64,000 bases of DNA from Myxococcus stipitatus (GCF_021412625.1 NZ_JAKCFI010000010.1:1-64000); one strand, 5' to 3'. Positions 33,914 to 43,186 are shown, numbered from the stretch's first letter. A program made the numbers and translations. The notes: generated from the sequence alone by a model not told the origin.

Positions 33914-34816
33914 ATGTCCCAGCGCACCTATCGAATCCACGTCGCCGCGGAGCTCTCGGGAGTCCGGGTGGAGCTCATCCGCGCCTGGGAGCGGCGCTAC
34001 GGGGTGCTCCAGCCGCTGCGCACGCCGGCCGGCTACCGCGTCTACACGGAGCGGGACGTGGCGCTGCTCAAGCGGCTGAAGAAGCTGACGGACGAAGGGG
34101 TGGCCATCAGCGAGGCGGCGAAGCTGCTGCCCCAGCTCCTCGACGAGTTGGAGACGGCCCCCGCGGCGGCGGAGCCCGTCATGGGCCACGGGGCCGCCCT
34201 CGCGTCCTGGCGCGACGCCGTGCTGCTGGCGGCAGAGGCCCATGACCAGGGGGGCGTGTCCGCGGTGTTGGACGAGGTGCTCTCCGCGCTCCCACCGTTG
34301 AAGGCCTTCGACGGCGTGCTGGCACCGCTCCAGCGCGAGGTGGGGGACCGCTGGCATGCGGGGCGGCTCTCGGTGGTGCAGGAGCACCTGGTGACGCAGG
34401 TGGTGCGCGCGCGGCTGGTGAGCCTGCTGCACGCGGCGCCCACGGGGGGGCGACGCCACGCGGTGCTGGCGTGCTTCCCGGAGGAGGAGCACGAGGTGGG
34501 GTTGCAGGGCGTGGCGCTGCGGATGCGGCACGCGGGCATCAAGGTGACGCTGCTGGGACAGCGGGTGCCCGCGGCGGACCTGGGGCGCGCGGTGGCGGAG
34601 CTGAAGCCGGACCTGGTGGGGCTGTCGGCGGTGACGGACGCGGGAGGCCCCTCCTTCCGGGCCACGCTGGCCCAGTTGATGCGCGTGCTGCCCCGGACGA
34701 TTCCCATCTGGGTGGGTGGCGCCGCCGCGGAGGCCCACGCGGACATCGTGCGCAAGCTCGGCGCGCGGCTGGCCGCGGACGCGGACGACTGGGCGCGGCG
34801 GGTGGCGGAGGAGTAG
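33914..34816 (+). CDS. carH: CarH B12-dependent photoreceptor repressor
   Basis: From ATG 33914 the protein has 300 residues: a MerR helix-turn-helix (about 1-75), the four-helix light-sensing cap with a complete Wx9EH motif (DRWHAGRLSVVQEH, near residue 150), and a B12-binding fold with ExHxxG as EEHEVG and a late GG. CarH tetramers with adenosylcobalamin bind DNA in the dark and fall apart in light, releasing the operon. An in-frame GTG at 33899 overlaps the carA stop (GTGA), as elsewhere in this operon, and would add five residues. Neither start has a clear ribosome binding site. Confidence 0.94.
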   Translation: MSQRTYRIHVAAELSGVRVELIRAWERRYGVLQPLRTPAGYRVYTERDVALLKRLKKLTDEGVAISEAAKLLPQLLDELETAPAAAEPVMGHGAALASWRDAVLLAAEAHDQGGVSAVLDEVLSALPPLKAFDGVLAPLQREVGDRWHAGRLSVVQEHLVTQVVRARLVSLLHAAPTGGRRHAVLACFPEEEHEVGLQGVALRMRHAGIKVTLLGQRVPAADLGRAVAELKPDLVGLSAVTDAGGPSFRATLAQLMRVLPRTIPIWVGGAAAEAHADIVRKLGARLAADADDWARRVAEE

Positions 34817-34822
34817 GCGCCC

Positions 34823-34838
34823 CGGGCCTCAGGGCCCG
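34823..34838. terminator. Hairpin between the carotenoid operon and the BNR gene
   Basis: A 6-bp stem (CGGGCC / GGCCCG) with a 4-nt loop lies in the 12-base gap and over the stop of the convergent gene. It is short, so its role is tentative. Confidence 0.35.
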
Positions 34839-35872
34839 CGCGGCGGCCGCACGCGGTGCAGCAGGGCGATGCGGCCCGTCTCGCCCACGGCCCACACGCG
34901 GTTGCCCACGCGGGACGCGGCGACGGCGTGGAAGCCCTCGGGGCCGAGCGAGGTCCAGGACTTCCCTCCGTCGGTGGACAGCTCGGAGCCGGAGGGCCCC
35001 ACGGTGACGAGCGTGGGCCCTGGGGCACCGGGGATGCGCGTGACGCAGGAGCGGTAGCCCGCGGGGCGCGCGCCGGTGGGCACCGTCCACGTCCGGCCTC
35101 CATCCCGCGTGAGCGCGACGTTGCCGGTGGGGTCCTCGGGCCGCTGGTGGTTGCCGCCCACGGCGATGCCCTGCTGGTCGCTCCAGAAGAGCAGCGAGAA
35201 GACGCCCGCGCCCTCGCCCTTGGCCAGGGGCGTCGTCGCGACGGTCCAGTGCCGGCCCTCGTCGCGCGAGGCGAGCACCCGCGCCGCCGCGCCACCCATG
35301 CCGAACCAGACGCGCTGGGGAGACAGCACGGCGATGCTGGTGCCGCTGGCCGCGAAGCCCGCCTCGCCCGGGAGCGCGGGAGGGAAGGCCTCCGGCGGAA
35401 GGGGCGTCCAGTGCGCGCCTCCGTCCGACGTCCTCACCGCGACGAAGCGTCCGGTCACCGGGTCGCTGAAGGCGATGCCGTGCCGGTCGTCCCAGAAGGC
35501 CATGCCGTCGAAGAAGGCGCCCGGCGTGGTGTTGGTGAACTGCAACGTCCACGTCTCCCCGCCATCCACCGTCTTGTAGATGCGGGACTTGTCGCCCTCG
35601 CCAATGGACAGCAGGTACGCGGTGGTGGCGCTGAAGGCATCCACGTCCCGGAAGTCGAGCGCGCTGGCGCCCGGGACGGTGCCCGCCTTCCAGGTCTGTC
35701 CACCGTCCGTGGTGCGGACGAAGGTGCCCTGGTCTCCGCTGGCCCAGGCCACCTGGGCATCCACGGCGCTGACTCCGCGCAGTCGCACGGACGTCCCGCT
35801 CTTCTGGGGTGTCCACCGCAGGTCCGCGCTCCCCAGCGCGAGCAGCGCCGCCAGCCACATCGCTCCCGTCAT
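34829..35872 (-). CDS. Secreted BNR/YCF48-like beta-propeller protein
   Basis: This 347-residue protein has a short N-terminal signal peptide (hydrophobic residues 3-16) and a chain of BNR/Asp-box motifs of the S-x-DGGxxW type: TTDGGQTW, TVDGGETW, TSDGGAHW, SRDEGRHW, TRDGGRTW, STDGGKSW. Such repeats fold as propellers, as in sialidases and YCF48/HCF136 assembly factors. No catalytic residues of sialidases can be assigned. The role is unknown, probably periplasmic or extracellular binding. It converges with carH. Confidence 0.85.
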   Translation of the reverse strand: MTGAMWLAALLALGSADLRWTPQKSGTSVRLRGVSAVDAQVAWASGDQGTFVRTTDGGQTWKAGTVPGASALDFRDVDAFSATTAYLLSIGEGDKSRIYKTVDGGETWTLQFTNTTPGAFFDGMAFWDDRHGIAFSDPVTGRFVAVRTSDGGAHWTPLPPEAFPPALPGEAGFAASGTSIAVLSPQRVWFGMGGAAARVLASRDEGRHWTVATTPLAKGEGAGVFSLLFWSDQQGIAVGGNHQRPEDPTGNVALTRDGGRTWTVPTGARPAGYRSCVTRIPGAPGPTLVTVGPSGSELSTDGGKSWTSLGPEGFHAVAASRVGNRVWAVGETGRIALLHRVRPPRGP

Positions 35873-35907
35873 GCCGCGTCCTCCTCGCGCGGCAGGCTAG
35901 CTCACGG

Positions 35908-36048
35908 CGACGGCGTCAGGGACTGCGCGTTGGCCTCGGAGTCGTTGAAGAGGATGCCGCCATAGTGCTCCGCGGCCTCCCGCGCGTTGTCACAGCTGGG
36001 CGAGCACGTGTCGGGGCCCAGGGGCTCCCTCGGATGGCCGAGCGGCGC
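35908..36048 (-). pseudogene. C-terminal gene remnant or in-frame tail after a stop codon
   Basis: Directly after the stop of the gene at 36049, and in the same frame, 46 sense codons run to a TGA at 35908. They contain two Cys (CSPSCDNAREAAEHYGG) and a polar end. No ATG or GTG opens this frame. It may be the tail of an older gene cut off when the neighbouring lipoprotein family expanded, or an extension lost by a new stop. A chance open frame in GC-rich DNA is possible. Confidence 0.3.
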
Positions 36049-37584
36049 TCAGCCCTTGTCCTTCGGCGGCGACGCGGTGGCGCGGCGCTGGGGTTGGAGC
36101 GCCGGAGGCGACGCGCTCAGCTCGCCCAGGAAGAGCCGGCCATGGAAACCATCCGGACGCGGCTCCGCGAACATCTGGATGCCCCGCTCCACCGCGTCGG
36201 CCTGCCGCGCCTCGCGCGTGGGACTGATGGCGAACACGTTGCACTCCACGTCCTCCCAGACGTTGTAGCGGCAGACGAACTGGGTGCCCCGCCGGAAGCC
36301 CACGTCGAGCGCGCGCACGTGGGGCAGGGCCTTGGCCAGTCGCACCCCCAGGGGCTCGAAGTCGCTGTTCCAGTCGACCTTGGCCGTGCGCGCATGGACG
36401 CTGCCGGCGAGCACCAGCGTCCACGCGGTGGGGCGCCTGGCATGGAAGGCGAGCAGGTTCTTCGCCATCTCCGCTTCACGCGCGTCGCCCTGGGCCTGGG
36501 TGGTGTCGATGGCCACCACCGCCACGTCCTTGCCCTGTGCGCGCAGGCGGCGGGTCTGCTCGACCAGCCAGAGGATGGCGCGGCTGCTACGGCCATCCTG
36601 GTAGGTGCGCCGCCAGAAGCCGCTTCCGCCGAGCAGGGATTGGGCGTCGGAGGCGAGGCCCTGACTGGCGAGGTACGCGTCGAGCGAGGCCTGCTCGTTG
36701 GAGGGGACGGACAGGGCCAGCGTCACGGGCAGGCCCCGCGTGGTGGCCTCGCACATCATCCGGAGGGCGGCGGTGGGCACCTCGCGCGTGCCGAGCGGGT
36801 CGGCCACCAGCAGCACCTGCCCGGCGCCCAGCAACGGGGAGACCTCGTCCGCGCTCGCTGACGGGATGGCCGCCAGCACCGAGTCACAGGCCGGCGCCTG
36901 GGGAGCGGTCGCCTCGGCCGAATCCTCCATCAGCACGGATTGCATGGGCACGGGCGCGTTGCCGCTCACCACCTCCAGCGCGGGCACCATCTCCAACCGC
37001 TCCAGCAGGACGCCCTCGAAGTCCAGGTCCCGGATGCCACGGGTGTAGCGGAAGCGCTCCATGCCCGGGGCGTTGCGGAAGGGATTGGCCAGGGCCACCT
37101 GCCTGGCGCCATTGCCGCCAGGCGCGGAGGCGAAGGCCTCCATGTGCCTGTCGAACGGGTGGATGTCGTTCGCGTCGAAGACGATCTCGTCCCGAGACTT
37201 GGTGGTCGGCCCGTTCTCGACGCTCGTCTCCATGTCGTTGTAGCTGAGCCGGAAGATGCGCACGAGCGACTGGCGAGGCCCCATGCGCTTGCCCTTCACG
37301 TAGTAGCGCTCGTAGAGCTTCAGGCCCGGGTCGTTCATCCCCGGCTCGTTGGCGGAGGAGTACATCTCCAGGCCGCCCTCCTCCTCCAGGACGTCGTAGC
37401 GCCGCTCCTCCAGGAGACGGCGCGCCATCATCATCGCGTCCTCGATGGGGACCCAATAGATGAACTCTTCCTTCGGCGTCTCGTACTTCCCCGTCTCCGG
37501 GTTGTAACGAGACGCGAGTCCCCGCGTCAGGCCAGCACAGCCCGTACACCCCAGCAGCACCAGCACCCAGCTGAACCGACGCAT
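36049..37584 (-). CDS. Lipoprotein with ChaN/TraB-like domain, paralogue 1
   Basis: This 511-residue protein has a lipoprotein signal (VLVLLGCTGC; lipidated Cys 14 or 17). An N-terminal region of about 230 residues is specific to this family. A C-terminal domain follows that resembles ChaN/TraB-type haem-binding or erythromycin-esterase-like domains (GTREVPTAALRMMCEATTRGLPVTLAL, FWRR-x-YQDGRSSRA, VLAGSVHA). The first metal site, usually GExHGT, reads ADPLGT, so one ligand pair is lost while the later His remains. A GGAGG ribosome binding site precedes the ATG. A second intact copy and a broken copy follow upstream. Confidence 0.83.
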   Translation of the reverse strand: MRRFSWVLVLLGCTGCAGLTRGLASRYNPETGKYETPKEEFIYWVPIEDAMMMARRLLEERRYDVLEEEGGLEMYSSANEPGMNDPGLKLYERYYVKGKRMGPRQSLVRIFRLSYNDMETSVENGPTTKSRDEIVFDANDIHPFDRHMEAFASAPGGNGARQVALANPFRNAPGMERFRYTRGIRDLDFEGVLLERLEMVPALEVVSGNAPVPMQSVLMEDSAEATAPQAPACDSVLAAIPSASADEVSPLLGAGQVLLVADPLGTREVPTAALRMMCEATTRGLPVTLALSVPSNEQASLDAYLASQGLASDAQSLLGGSGFWRRTYQDGRSSRAILWLVEQTRRLRAQGKDVAVVAIDTTQAQGDAREAEMAKNLLAFHARRPTAWTLVLAGSVHARTAKVDWNSDFEPLGVRLAKALPHVRALDVGFRRGTQFVCRYNVWEDVECNVFAISPTREARQADAVERGIQMFAEPRPDGFHGRLFLGELSASPPALQPQRRATASPPKDKG

Positions 37585-37709
37585 CTCATCCTCCGCGAGT
37601 CGCCTACCGCCATGGAAACGCTCGGCGCGGAGCGAGGATATCGGTTCGCGTGCGCGTCGACCGTGACGCGGGCCCGCGGTGGGGGCTCCGCTGGAGGGAC
37701 TGACGCGGC

Positions 37710-39230
37710 CTACTCCTTGGGGGCGGGCACCGCCGCGAGATGGCGCTGGGCCTGGAGCGCCGGGGGCGACGCGCTCAGGGCTCCCAGGAACAGGCGGCCG
37801 TGGAAGCCGTCCTCCCGGGCCTCCGTGGCCAGCTGTACGCCCGGCTCCACCGCGTCCGCCTGTCGCGCCTCACGCGTGGGGCTGATGGCGAACACGTCGC
37901 ACTCGATGCTCTCCCAGACGTTGAAGCGACAGGAGAACTGGGTGCCGCGCCGGAAGCCCACGTCGAGCGCGCGCACGTGGGGCAGGGCCCTGGCCAGCCG
38001 CGCGCCCAGGGGCGCGAAGTCTCCGCTCCAGTCGACCTTGGCCGTGCGCGCATGGACGCTGCCGGCGAGCACCAGCGTCCACGCGGTGGGGCGCCTGGCG
38101 TGGAAGGCGAGCAGGTTCTTCGCCATCTCCGCTTCACGCGCGTCACCCTGGGCCTGGGTGGTGTCGATGGCCACCACCGCCACGTCCTTGCCGTAGGCGC
38201 GCAGACGGCGGACCTGTTCGACCAGCCAGAGGATGGCGCGGCTGCTACGGCCATCCTGGTAGGTGCGCCGCCAGAAGCCGCTTCCGCTGAGCAGGGATTG
38301 GGCGTCGGAGGCGAGGCCCTGGCTGGCGACGTAGGCGTCGATGAAGGGCTGCTCGGTGGAGGGGACGGACAGGGCCAGCGTCACGGGCAGGCCCCGCGTG
38401 GTGGCCTCGCACATCATCCGGAGGGCGGCGGTGGGCACCTCGCGCGTGCCGAGCGGGTCGGCCACCAGCAGCACGTGCCCGGCGCCAATCAGCGGCGCGG
38501 CGCCTTCCACCAGCTCATCGCACTCCGGAGGGCGCGCGGTGGCGGCCTCGCCCGAGTCCTCCATCAACACCGACCGCATGGGCACCGGCGCGTTGCCGCT
38601 CACCACCTCCAGCGAGGGCACCGTCTCCAGCCGCTCCTGCAGCCGGCCCTCGATGTTCATGTCCCGGATGCCGCGAACGTAGCGGAAGCGCTCCAGGCCC
38701 GGGGCCGCGGGGAAGGGATTGGGCAGGACGACCTGCCTGACGGACTCGCCGCTCGGCGTGGTGGTGAAGGCCTCCATGCGCTGGTCGAAGGGATGCGCGG
38801 CGTTCGCGTTGAACACCTGCGCGTCGCGGGACTTCTCCGAGTTCATGAACGGCGGTGGCTCTTCGACGCCCGTCTCGATTTCGCTGTAGCTCAGCCGGTA
38901 GATGCGCACGAGCGACTGGCGGGGCCCCATCCGGTGGCCCTTCACGTAGTAGCGCTCGAGGTTGCGCAGGCCCGGGTCGTTCTTCCCCGGCTCATGCGCG
39001 GAGGAGAACATCTCCAGCCCGCCCTCCTTCTCGAGGACGTCGTAGCGCCGCTCCTCGAGGACGCGACGCGCCATCATCATCGCGTCCTCGACGGGGACCA
39101 TGTAGACGACCTCTTCCTTCGGAAGTTCGTACTCCCCCGTCTCGGGGTTGTATTGCGAGGCGAGGCTCCGCGTCATGGAAGCGCAGCCCGTACTCCCCAT
39201 CAGCACCAGCACCCATCCGAACTGACGCAT
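37710..39230 (-). CDS. Lipoprotein with ChaN/TraB-like domain, paralogue 2
   Basis: This 506-residue protein is the closest relative of the gene at 36049. It has a lipoprotein signal (WVLVLMGSTGC) and ends with the same ADPLGT and GSVHA motifs. The start has GGAGG 6-7 bases upstream. The middle of the ChaN-like domain is almost identical at the DNA level to paralogue 1, while the N-terminal parts differ much more, which suggests gene conversion. The shared motif MEDS(A/G)EA separates the two domains. Confidence 0.83.
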   Translation of the reverse strand: MRQFGWVLVLMGSTGCASMTRSLASQYNPETGEYELPKEEVVYMVPVEDAMMMARRVLEERRYDVLEKEGGLEMFSSAHEPGKNDPGLRNLERYYVKGHRMGPRQSLVRIYRLSYSEIETGVEEPPPFMNSEKSRDAQVFNANAAHPFDQRMEAFTTTPSGESVRQVVLPNPFPAAPGLERFRYVRGIRDMNIEGRLQERLETVPSLEVVSGNAPVPMRSVLMEDSGEAATARPPECDELVEGAAPLIGAGHVLLVADPLGTREVPTAALRMMCEATTRGLPVTLALSVPSTEQPFIDAYVASQGLASDAQSLLSGSGFWRRTYQDGRSSRAILWLVEQVRRLRAYGKDVAVVAIDTTQAQGDAREAEMAKNLLAFHARRPTAWTLVLAGSVHARTAKVDWSGDFAPLGARLARALPHVRALDVGFRRGTQFSCRFNVWESIECDVFAISPTREARQADAVEPGVQLATEAREDGFHGRLFLGALSASPPALQAQRHLAAVPAPKE

Positions 39231-39319
39231 CGTTTCCTCCAGGACTCGCCAGCAGGCACGGGAACACGCGTGATGGCGATGATAGCAATCCGGGACCTTC
39301 GTCTCCCTGACGCGAGCGC

Positions 39320-40167
39320 TCATTCCTTCGGGGGTGGCACCGCCTCGAAATGGCGCGGGGCCTGGAGCGCCGGAGGCGACGCGCTCAACGTGCCCAGGAA
39401 CAGGCGGCCGTGGAAGCCGTCCTCCCGGGCCTCCGTGGAGAGTTGGACACCCGGCTCCATGGCGTCCGCCTGCCGCGCCTCGAGCGTGGGGCTGATGGCG
39501 AACACGTCGCATTCGATGCGCTCCCAGACGTCGAAGCGGCGGGTGGTGTCGATGGCCACCACCGCCACGTCCTTGCCGTAGGCGCGCAGGCGGCGGGGCT
39601 CGCCCGAGTCCTCCATCAGCACCGACCGCATGGGCACGGGCGCGTTGCCGCTCACCACCTCCAGGGAGGGCACCAGCTCCAGCCGCTCCCGCAGCCGGTT
39701 CTCGATGGCCGCGTCCCGGATGCCTCGAACCTGGCGGTCGCGCTCCAGCCCCGGTACGCCGGGGAAGGCTTGCGAGGTCGGGTCCACCGGCTGCTTCTCG
39801 AGGTTCGTCTCGATTTCGCTGGAGCTCCGCCGGAAGACGCGCACGAGCGACTGGCGGGGCACCATGCGGTGGCCTCTCACGTAGTAGCGCTCGAGGGTGC
39901 GCGAGCCCGCCGCGTTCGTGCCCGGCGCCTGGATGGCGGAGAACAGCTCCAGGCCGCCCTCCTTCTCCAGGACGTCGAGGCGCAGCTCCTCCGCCAGGAT
40001 GCGACGCGCCATCATCATCGCGTCCTCGATGGGGACCCCGTAGAGGACCTCTTCCGCCGGGACCTCGTACGCCCCGTCTCCGGGTCGTACCGAGCGGCGA
40101 TGCTCTGCGTCAGGGATGTGCAGCCCGTACACCCCAGCAGGACCAGCGCCCAGCCGACCCGACCCAT
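39320..40167 (-). pseudogene. Third, decayed copy of the ChaN-like lipoprotein gene
   Basis: The start (ATG 40167, lipoprotein signal VLLGCTGC, GGAGG upstream) and the end (SASPPALQ, PPPKE) match the two intact paralogues. A one-base deletion at about 40075, after the codons for RYDPETG, breaks the frame; the following residues AYEVPAEEVLYGVP continue in another frame. In addition, two internal deletions remove most of the ChaN-like domain: MEDSGE is joined to RRLRAYGKD, and AIDTT is joined to RFDVWERIECD. The gene cannot make the full protein. Confidence 0.85.
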
Positions 40168-40349
40168 GGCTTCCTCCGCGAAGCGTTCGCCAGCGTGGGA
40201 ACGTGTGGGGTGCCGTCGCATATCGCCGTGGCGTGGAGCCAGGGAGGGGAGGCGCGACCCGACGCCCGGGGTGTCCAGGTCCAGCCGCCCCTGGACGCCC
40301 TGGGGGGTGGTCTGGTCGCGAGCTGGGCCCTGTAGTGAAGTGGCCTCCC

Positions 40350-41633
40350 GTGTCTGCCTCTCCCGCGGTCCCCTCCACCTCCGCCGAGCGCCCCGTCGGT
40401 CCGCTCCAGTTGCTGGCGCTGGGCGTCAACGGCATCGTCGGTGTCGGCATCTTCTTCGCCCCCGCGGAGGTGGCCGCGAAGGCGCCCGGCCTGGGCGCGG
40501 TGCTGGCCTTCCTGCTCACCGGGCTGGCGTTGGTGCCGGTGGCCTTCGCCTTCGCGGTGCTGGGGCGGCGCTTCGACTCGGACGGGGGCCCCGTCGTCTT
40601 CGCGCGCGCGGCGTTCGGCGAGCGGGCGGCCTTCCTCGTCGGGTGGGTGGCGTACGTCAGCGCCTTCCTCAGCACGTCCGCGGTGGTGGCGGGGCTGGCC
40701 CAGGCGCTGGCGCCTTCGCTGGGGCTGGAGGGGCCGGTGGGCCAGCGCGTGCTGGCGTCCGCGCTCGTCACCCTGCTGGCGGCCATCGTCGCCTCGGGCA
40801 TCCGCGTCTCCGCGCGGGCGTGGACGGGGCTCACCGTGCTCAAGCTGCTGCCGCTGGCGGCGCTGCTGGGCGTGTTCCTGGTCGCCGCGGGCGCGGGGCG
40901 CGTGCCACCGCTGCCGGCCACCTCCACGGACGCCGCGTGGCTGCGCGCGGGGTTGACGGTGATGTTCGCCTACCAGGGCTTCGAAATCGTCCCCGTCATC
41001 GCCGGGCAGGTGCGCTCCTCCGAACGCAGCGTGCCCATGGCCACGGTGGGCTCGCTGCTGGGCGCGGTGGGGCTGTACGTGGGGCTGGTGTGGGCGTGCG
41101 TGGTGGCGCTGCCGGAGCTAGCCTCGTCCTCCGCGCCCCTGGCCGACGCGGCCGGAGCGTGGGGCGGGTCGTCCTTGTCGCGCGTGGTGGCCGCCGGCAC
41201 CAGCGTGTCCGCGCTGGGCATCTGCCTGGGGATGATGGTGACGACGCCGCGCTACCTGTCCGCGCTGGCGTCCGGGGAGCGGCGGCTGCTGGGGCTGGAC
41301 GGGATGTCCCCCCGGGGCGTGCCCTCGCGGGCGCTGGCCGTCACGTGGGGGCTGGTGCTGCTGTTCGTCAACCTGGGGAACCTGTCGGAGCTCTTCGCGC
41401 TCTCCAGCCTCGCCGTGCTGCTGCAGTACGGCGTGACGGCGGCGGCGCTGGCGTGGCTGGCGTGGCGGCGCGAGCGGGGGCTGGTGCCCTCACACGCGCT
41501 GTTGGCGGTTCCCACGCTGGCGCTCGGCCTGACGCTGGTGGCGTTCGGCGCGAGCGCCCGGGAGGCCGCCACCACGGGGGTCGCGGTGGTGGCGGGCCTG
41601 GGGTTGTGGGGCCTGTCCCGGCCGAGGGCCTAG
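40350..41633 (+). CDS. APC-superfamily amino acid permease
   Basis: This protein of about 427 residues has some 12 hydrophobic segments and an APC-type first helix with GVNGIVGVGIFFAP (near residue 30). FAYQGFE-x-VPV and GMMVTTPRYL later on are typical of basic or neutral amino acid transporters. The start is uncertain: GTG 40350 or GTG 40335, neither with a good ribosome binding site. Its stop overlaps the stop of the convergent glutamine synthetase gene by 4 bp, so the two amino-nitrogen genes share a 3' end. The substrate is not readable. Confidence 0.85.
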   Translation: MSASPAVPSTSAERPVGPLQLLALGVNGIVGVGIFFAPAEVAAKAPGLGAVLAFLLTGLALVPVAFAFAVLGRRFDSDGGPVVFARAAFGERAAFLVGWVAYVSAFLSTSAVVAGLAQALAPSLGLEGPVGQRVLASALVTLLAAIVASGIRVSARAWTGLTVLKLLPLAALLGVFLVAAGAGRVPPLPATSTDAAWLRAGLTVMFAYQGFEIVPVIAGQVRSSERSVPMATVGSLLGAVGLYVGLVWACVVALPELASSSAPLADAAGAWGGSSLSRVVAAGTSVSALGICLGMMVTTPRYLSALASGERRLLGLDGMSPRGVPSRALAVTWGLVLLFVNLGNLSELFALSSLAVLLQYGVTAAALAWLAWRRERGLVPSHALLAVPTLALGLTLVAFGASAREAATTGVAVVAGLGLWGLSRPRA

Positions 41634-43069
41634 AACTGGCTCCAGAGGTACTGGTTGGTGATTTCGTGGTGGAACTGGATTTCGGACGTCTTCACGCGCG
41701 TGCCCAGCTGCTTGGGGCAGCGCTCCGCGGAGGCCGTCTTCAGCTCCGCGAACTTGCCCTGCACGTTCTCACCGAGGATGTTGGCGATGAACTGGCTGCC
41801 CTTGAAGAGGCGGATGGCGTCGAAGATGTTGTCCGGCAGGAAGCGGGTGCGGCTGCGCTTGGTCTCCGCGTCCTCCTGCGGCTGCGGGCCCTCCAGGCCG
41901 GTGCGCAGCAGCGCGTAGAGCACCAGGTACGGGTTGGCGTCCGGGGCCACGGAGCGGCACTCGACGCGCGCCGAGCGCTCGTTGCCGTAGGGGATGCGCA
42001 CCATGGCGCCGCGGTTGTTGGCGCTGGCCTTGATCTGGTTCGGCGCCTCGAAGTGCGGGTCCAGGCGGCGGTACGCGTTGACGCTGGAGTTGAGGACCAG
42101 GCAGATGTCGTTGGCGTTGGTCAGCAGCCGGTCGATGAAGTCCCAGCCCAGCGCGCTCAGGCCGTCCTGGCCGCCCTTGTCGTAGAAGAGGTTCTTGCCG
42201 CCCTTGGACAGCGACATGTTCATGTGCATGCCATTGCCATTGACGCCCGTCACCGGCTTCGGGAGGAAGCTGGCGGTGGTGTCCATCTGCGCGGCGACCT
42301 GGCGGCACAGCAGCTTGTAGAGCTGGATCTGGTCGGCGGAGATGAGCGCCTCGCTGTACGAGAAGTTCATCTCGAACTGGCTGGGGGCCACCTCCGGGTG
42401 GTCCTTCTCGTTCTGGAAGCCCATGGCGCGCTGGGCCTCGGCGGCCTTGTCGATGAAGGCGCGCAGGGGGTCGCCCGGGAGCGAGTGGTAGTAGCCGCCG
42501 GTGGAGATGAAGTCGAACCTGCCCGTCTCGTGGTAGTGGCGCTCGGCGTCACGGCCCTTGAAGAGGAAGCCCTCGACCTCCGGGGCGGCGTGGAACACCG
42601 TGCCGTCCTTCTGGAACATGGCCTCGGTGATGCGCTTGAGCTGGCCGCGCATGTCCGCGTGGTACGGGGTGCCGTCGCGCTCCAGCACCTCGCTGAACAC
42701 CAGCACCTTGCCGGGGCCGAAGATGTCCGACGGCAGCCAGTAGAACGAACCCCAGTCGACGTTCAGGCGCAGGTCGCTCTCCGCCTGCTGGGAGAAGCCA
42801 CGGATGGAGGAGCCGTCGAAGGTGAGGTTGTCGGCGCTCTTGAGCAGGAACTTCTTGTCGTAGTCCAGCATGTGCAGCCGACCCTCGAGGTCGGTGAAGC
42901 ACACGGTGACGGCCTTCAGGTTGCGCTCGTCGGTGAGGTACTTGACCCGCTCCTCACGGACCTTGTCGGCCGACTCGTGCTTGAGACGCTGCTCCTTGAC
43001 GCGCAGGTTCTTCTCTTCCAGCTCGTCGTAGGGAATCTCCAGGAACGTCCGCAGCCCCTTCGTCTCCAT
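41630..43069 (-). CDS. Glutamine synthetase family protein
   Basis: This 479-residue enzyme has the catalytic features of the GlnA family: DGSSIRGF near residue 85, the Glu-rich APEVEGFLF, EVAPSQFEMNF, NGNGMHMNMSL, the ATP/glutamate loop NNRGAMVRIPYGNERSARVE(C)R, and DANPYL. The first His of the GMH box is kept, while the second His of the usual HxH is Asn. No adenylylation Tyr loop is seen in the C-terminal tail. It most likely makes glutamine; a gamma-glutamyl ligase of the same family is an alternative. Paired 11-bp repeats lie upstream. Confidence 0.9.
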   Translation of the reverse strand: METKGLRTFLEIPYDELEEKNLRVKEQRLKHESADKVREERVKYLTDERNLKAVTVCFTDLEGRLHMLDYDKKFLLKSADNLTFDGSSIRGFSQQAESDLRLNVDWGSFYWLPSDIFGPGKVLVFSEVLERDGTPYHADMRGQLKRITEAMFQKDGTVFHAAPEVEGFLFKGRDAERHYHETGRFDFISTGGYYHSLPGDPLRAFIDKAAEAQRAMGFQNEKDHPEVAPSQFEMNFSYSEALISADQIQLYKLLCRQVAAQMDTTASFLPKPVTGVNGNGMHMNMSLSKGGKNLFYDKGGQDGLSALGWDFIDRLLTNANDICLVLNSSVNAYRRLDPHFEAPNQIKASANNRGAMVRIPYGNERSARVECRSVAPDANPYLVLYALLRTGLEGPQPQEDAETKRSRTRFLPDNIFDAIRLFKGSQFIANILGENVQGKFAELKTASAERCPKQLGTRVKTSEIQFHHEITNQYLWSQF

Positions 43070-43154
43070 GTGTCCGTGCCTCCAGGCCGGTGTCCGCCGT
43101 GATCCACGGCGGGGCCATCCGTGGATGCAGGTATTTACATTTGGCCGGCGGAAA

Positions 43155-43186
43155 TCAAGCCTTAATTCCGCAGACTCAAGCCTTAA
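43155..43186 (-). promoter_or_regulatory. Two direct 11-bp repeats 21 bp apart upstream of the glutamine synthetase gene
   Basis: TCAAGCCTTAA occurs at 43155-43165 and 43176-43186, 86-117 bases before the ATG. The 21-bp spacing is two helical turns, as expected for a dimeric regulator. The area is also the most AT-rich stretch nearby and probably contains the promoter. Confidence 0.5.

Noticed and set aside
39350..43102. Long plus-strand frame across the pseudogene, permease and glutamine synthetase regions
   Set aside because: It is antisense to conserved GlnA motifs and out of frame with the permease.
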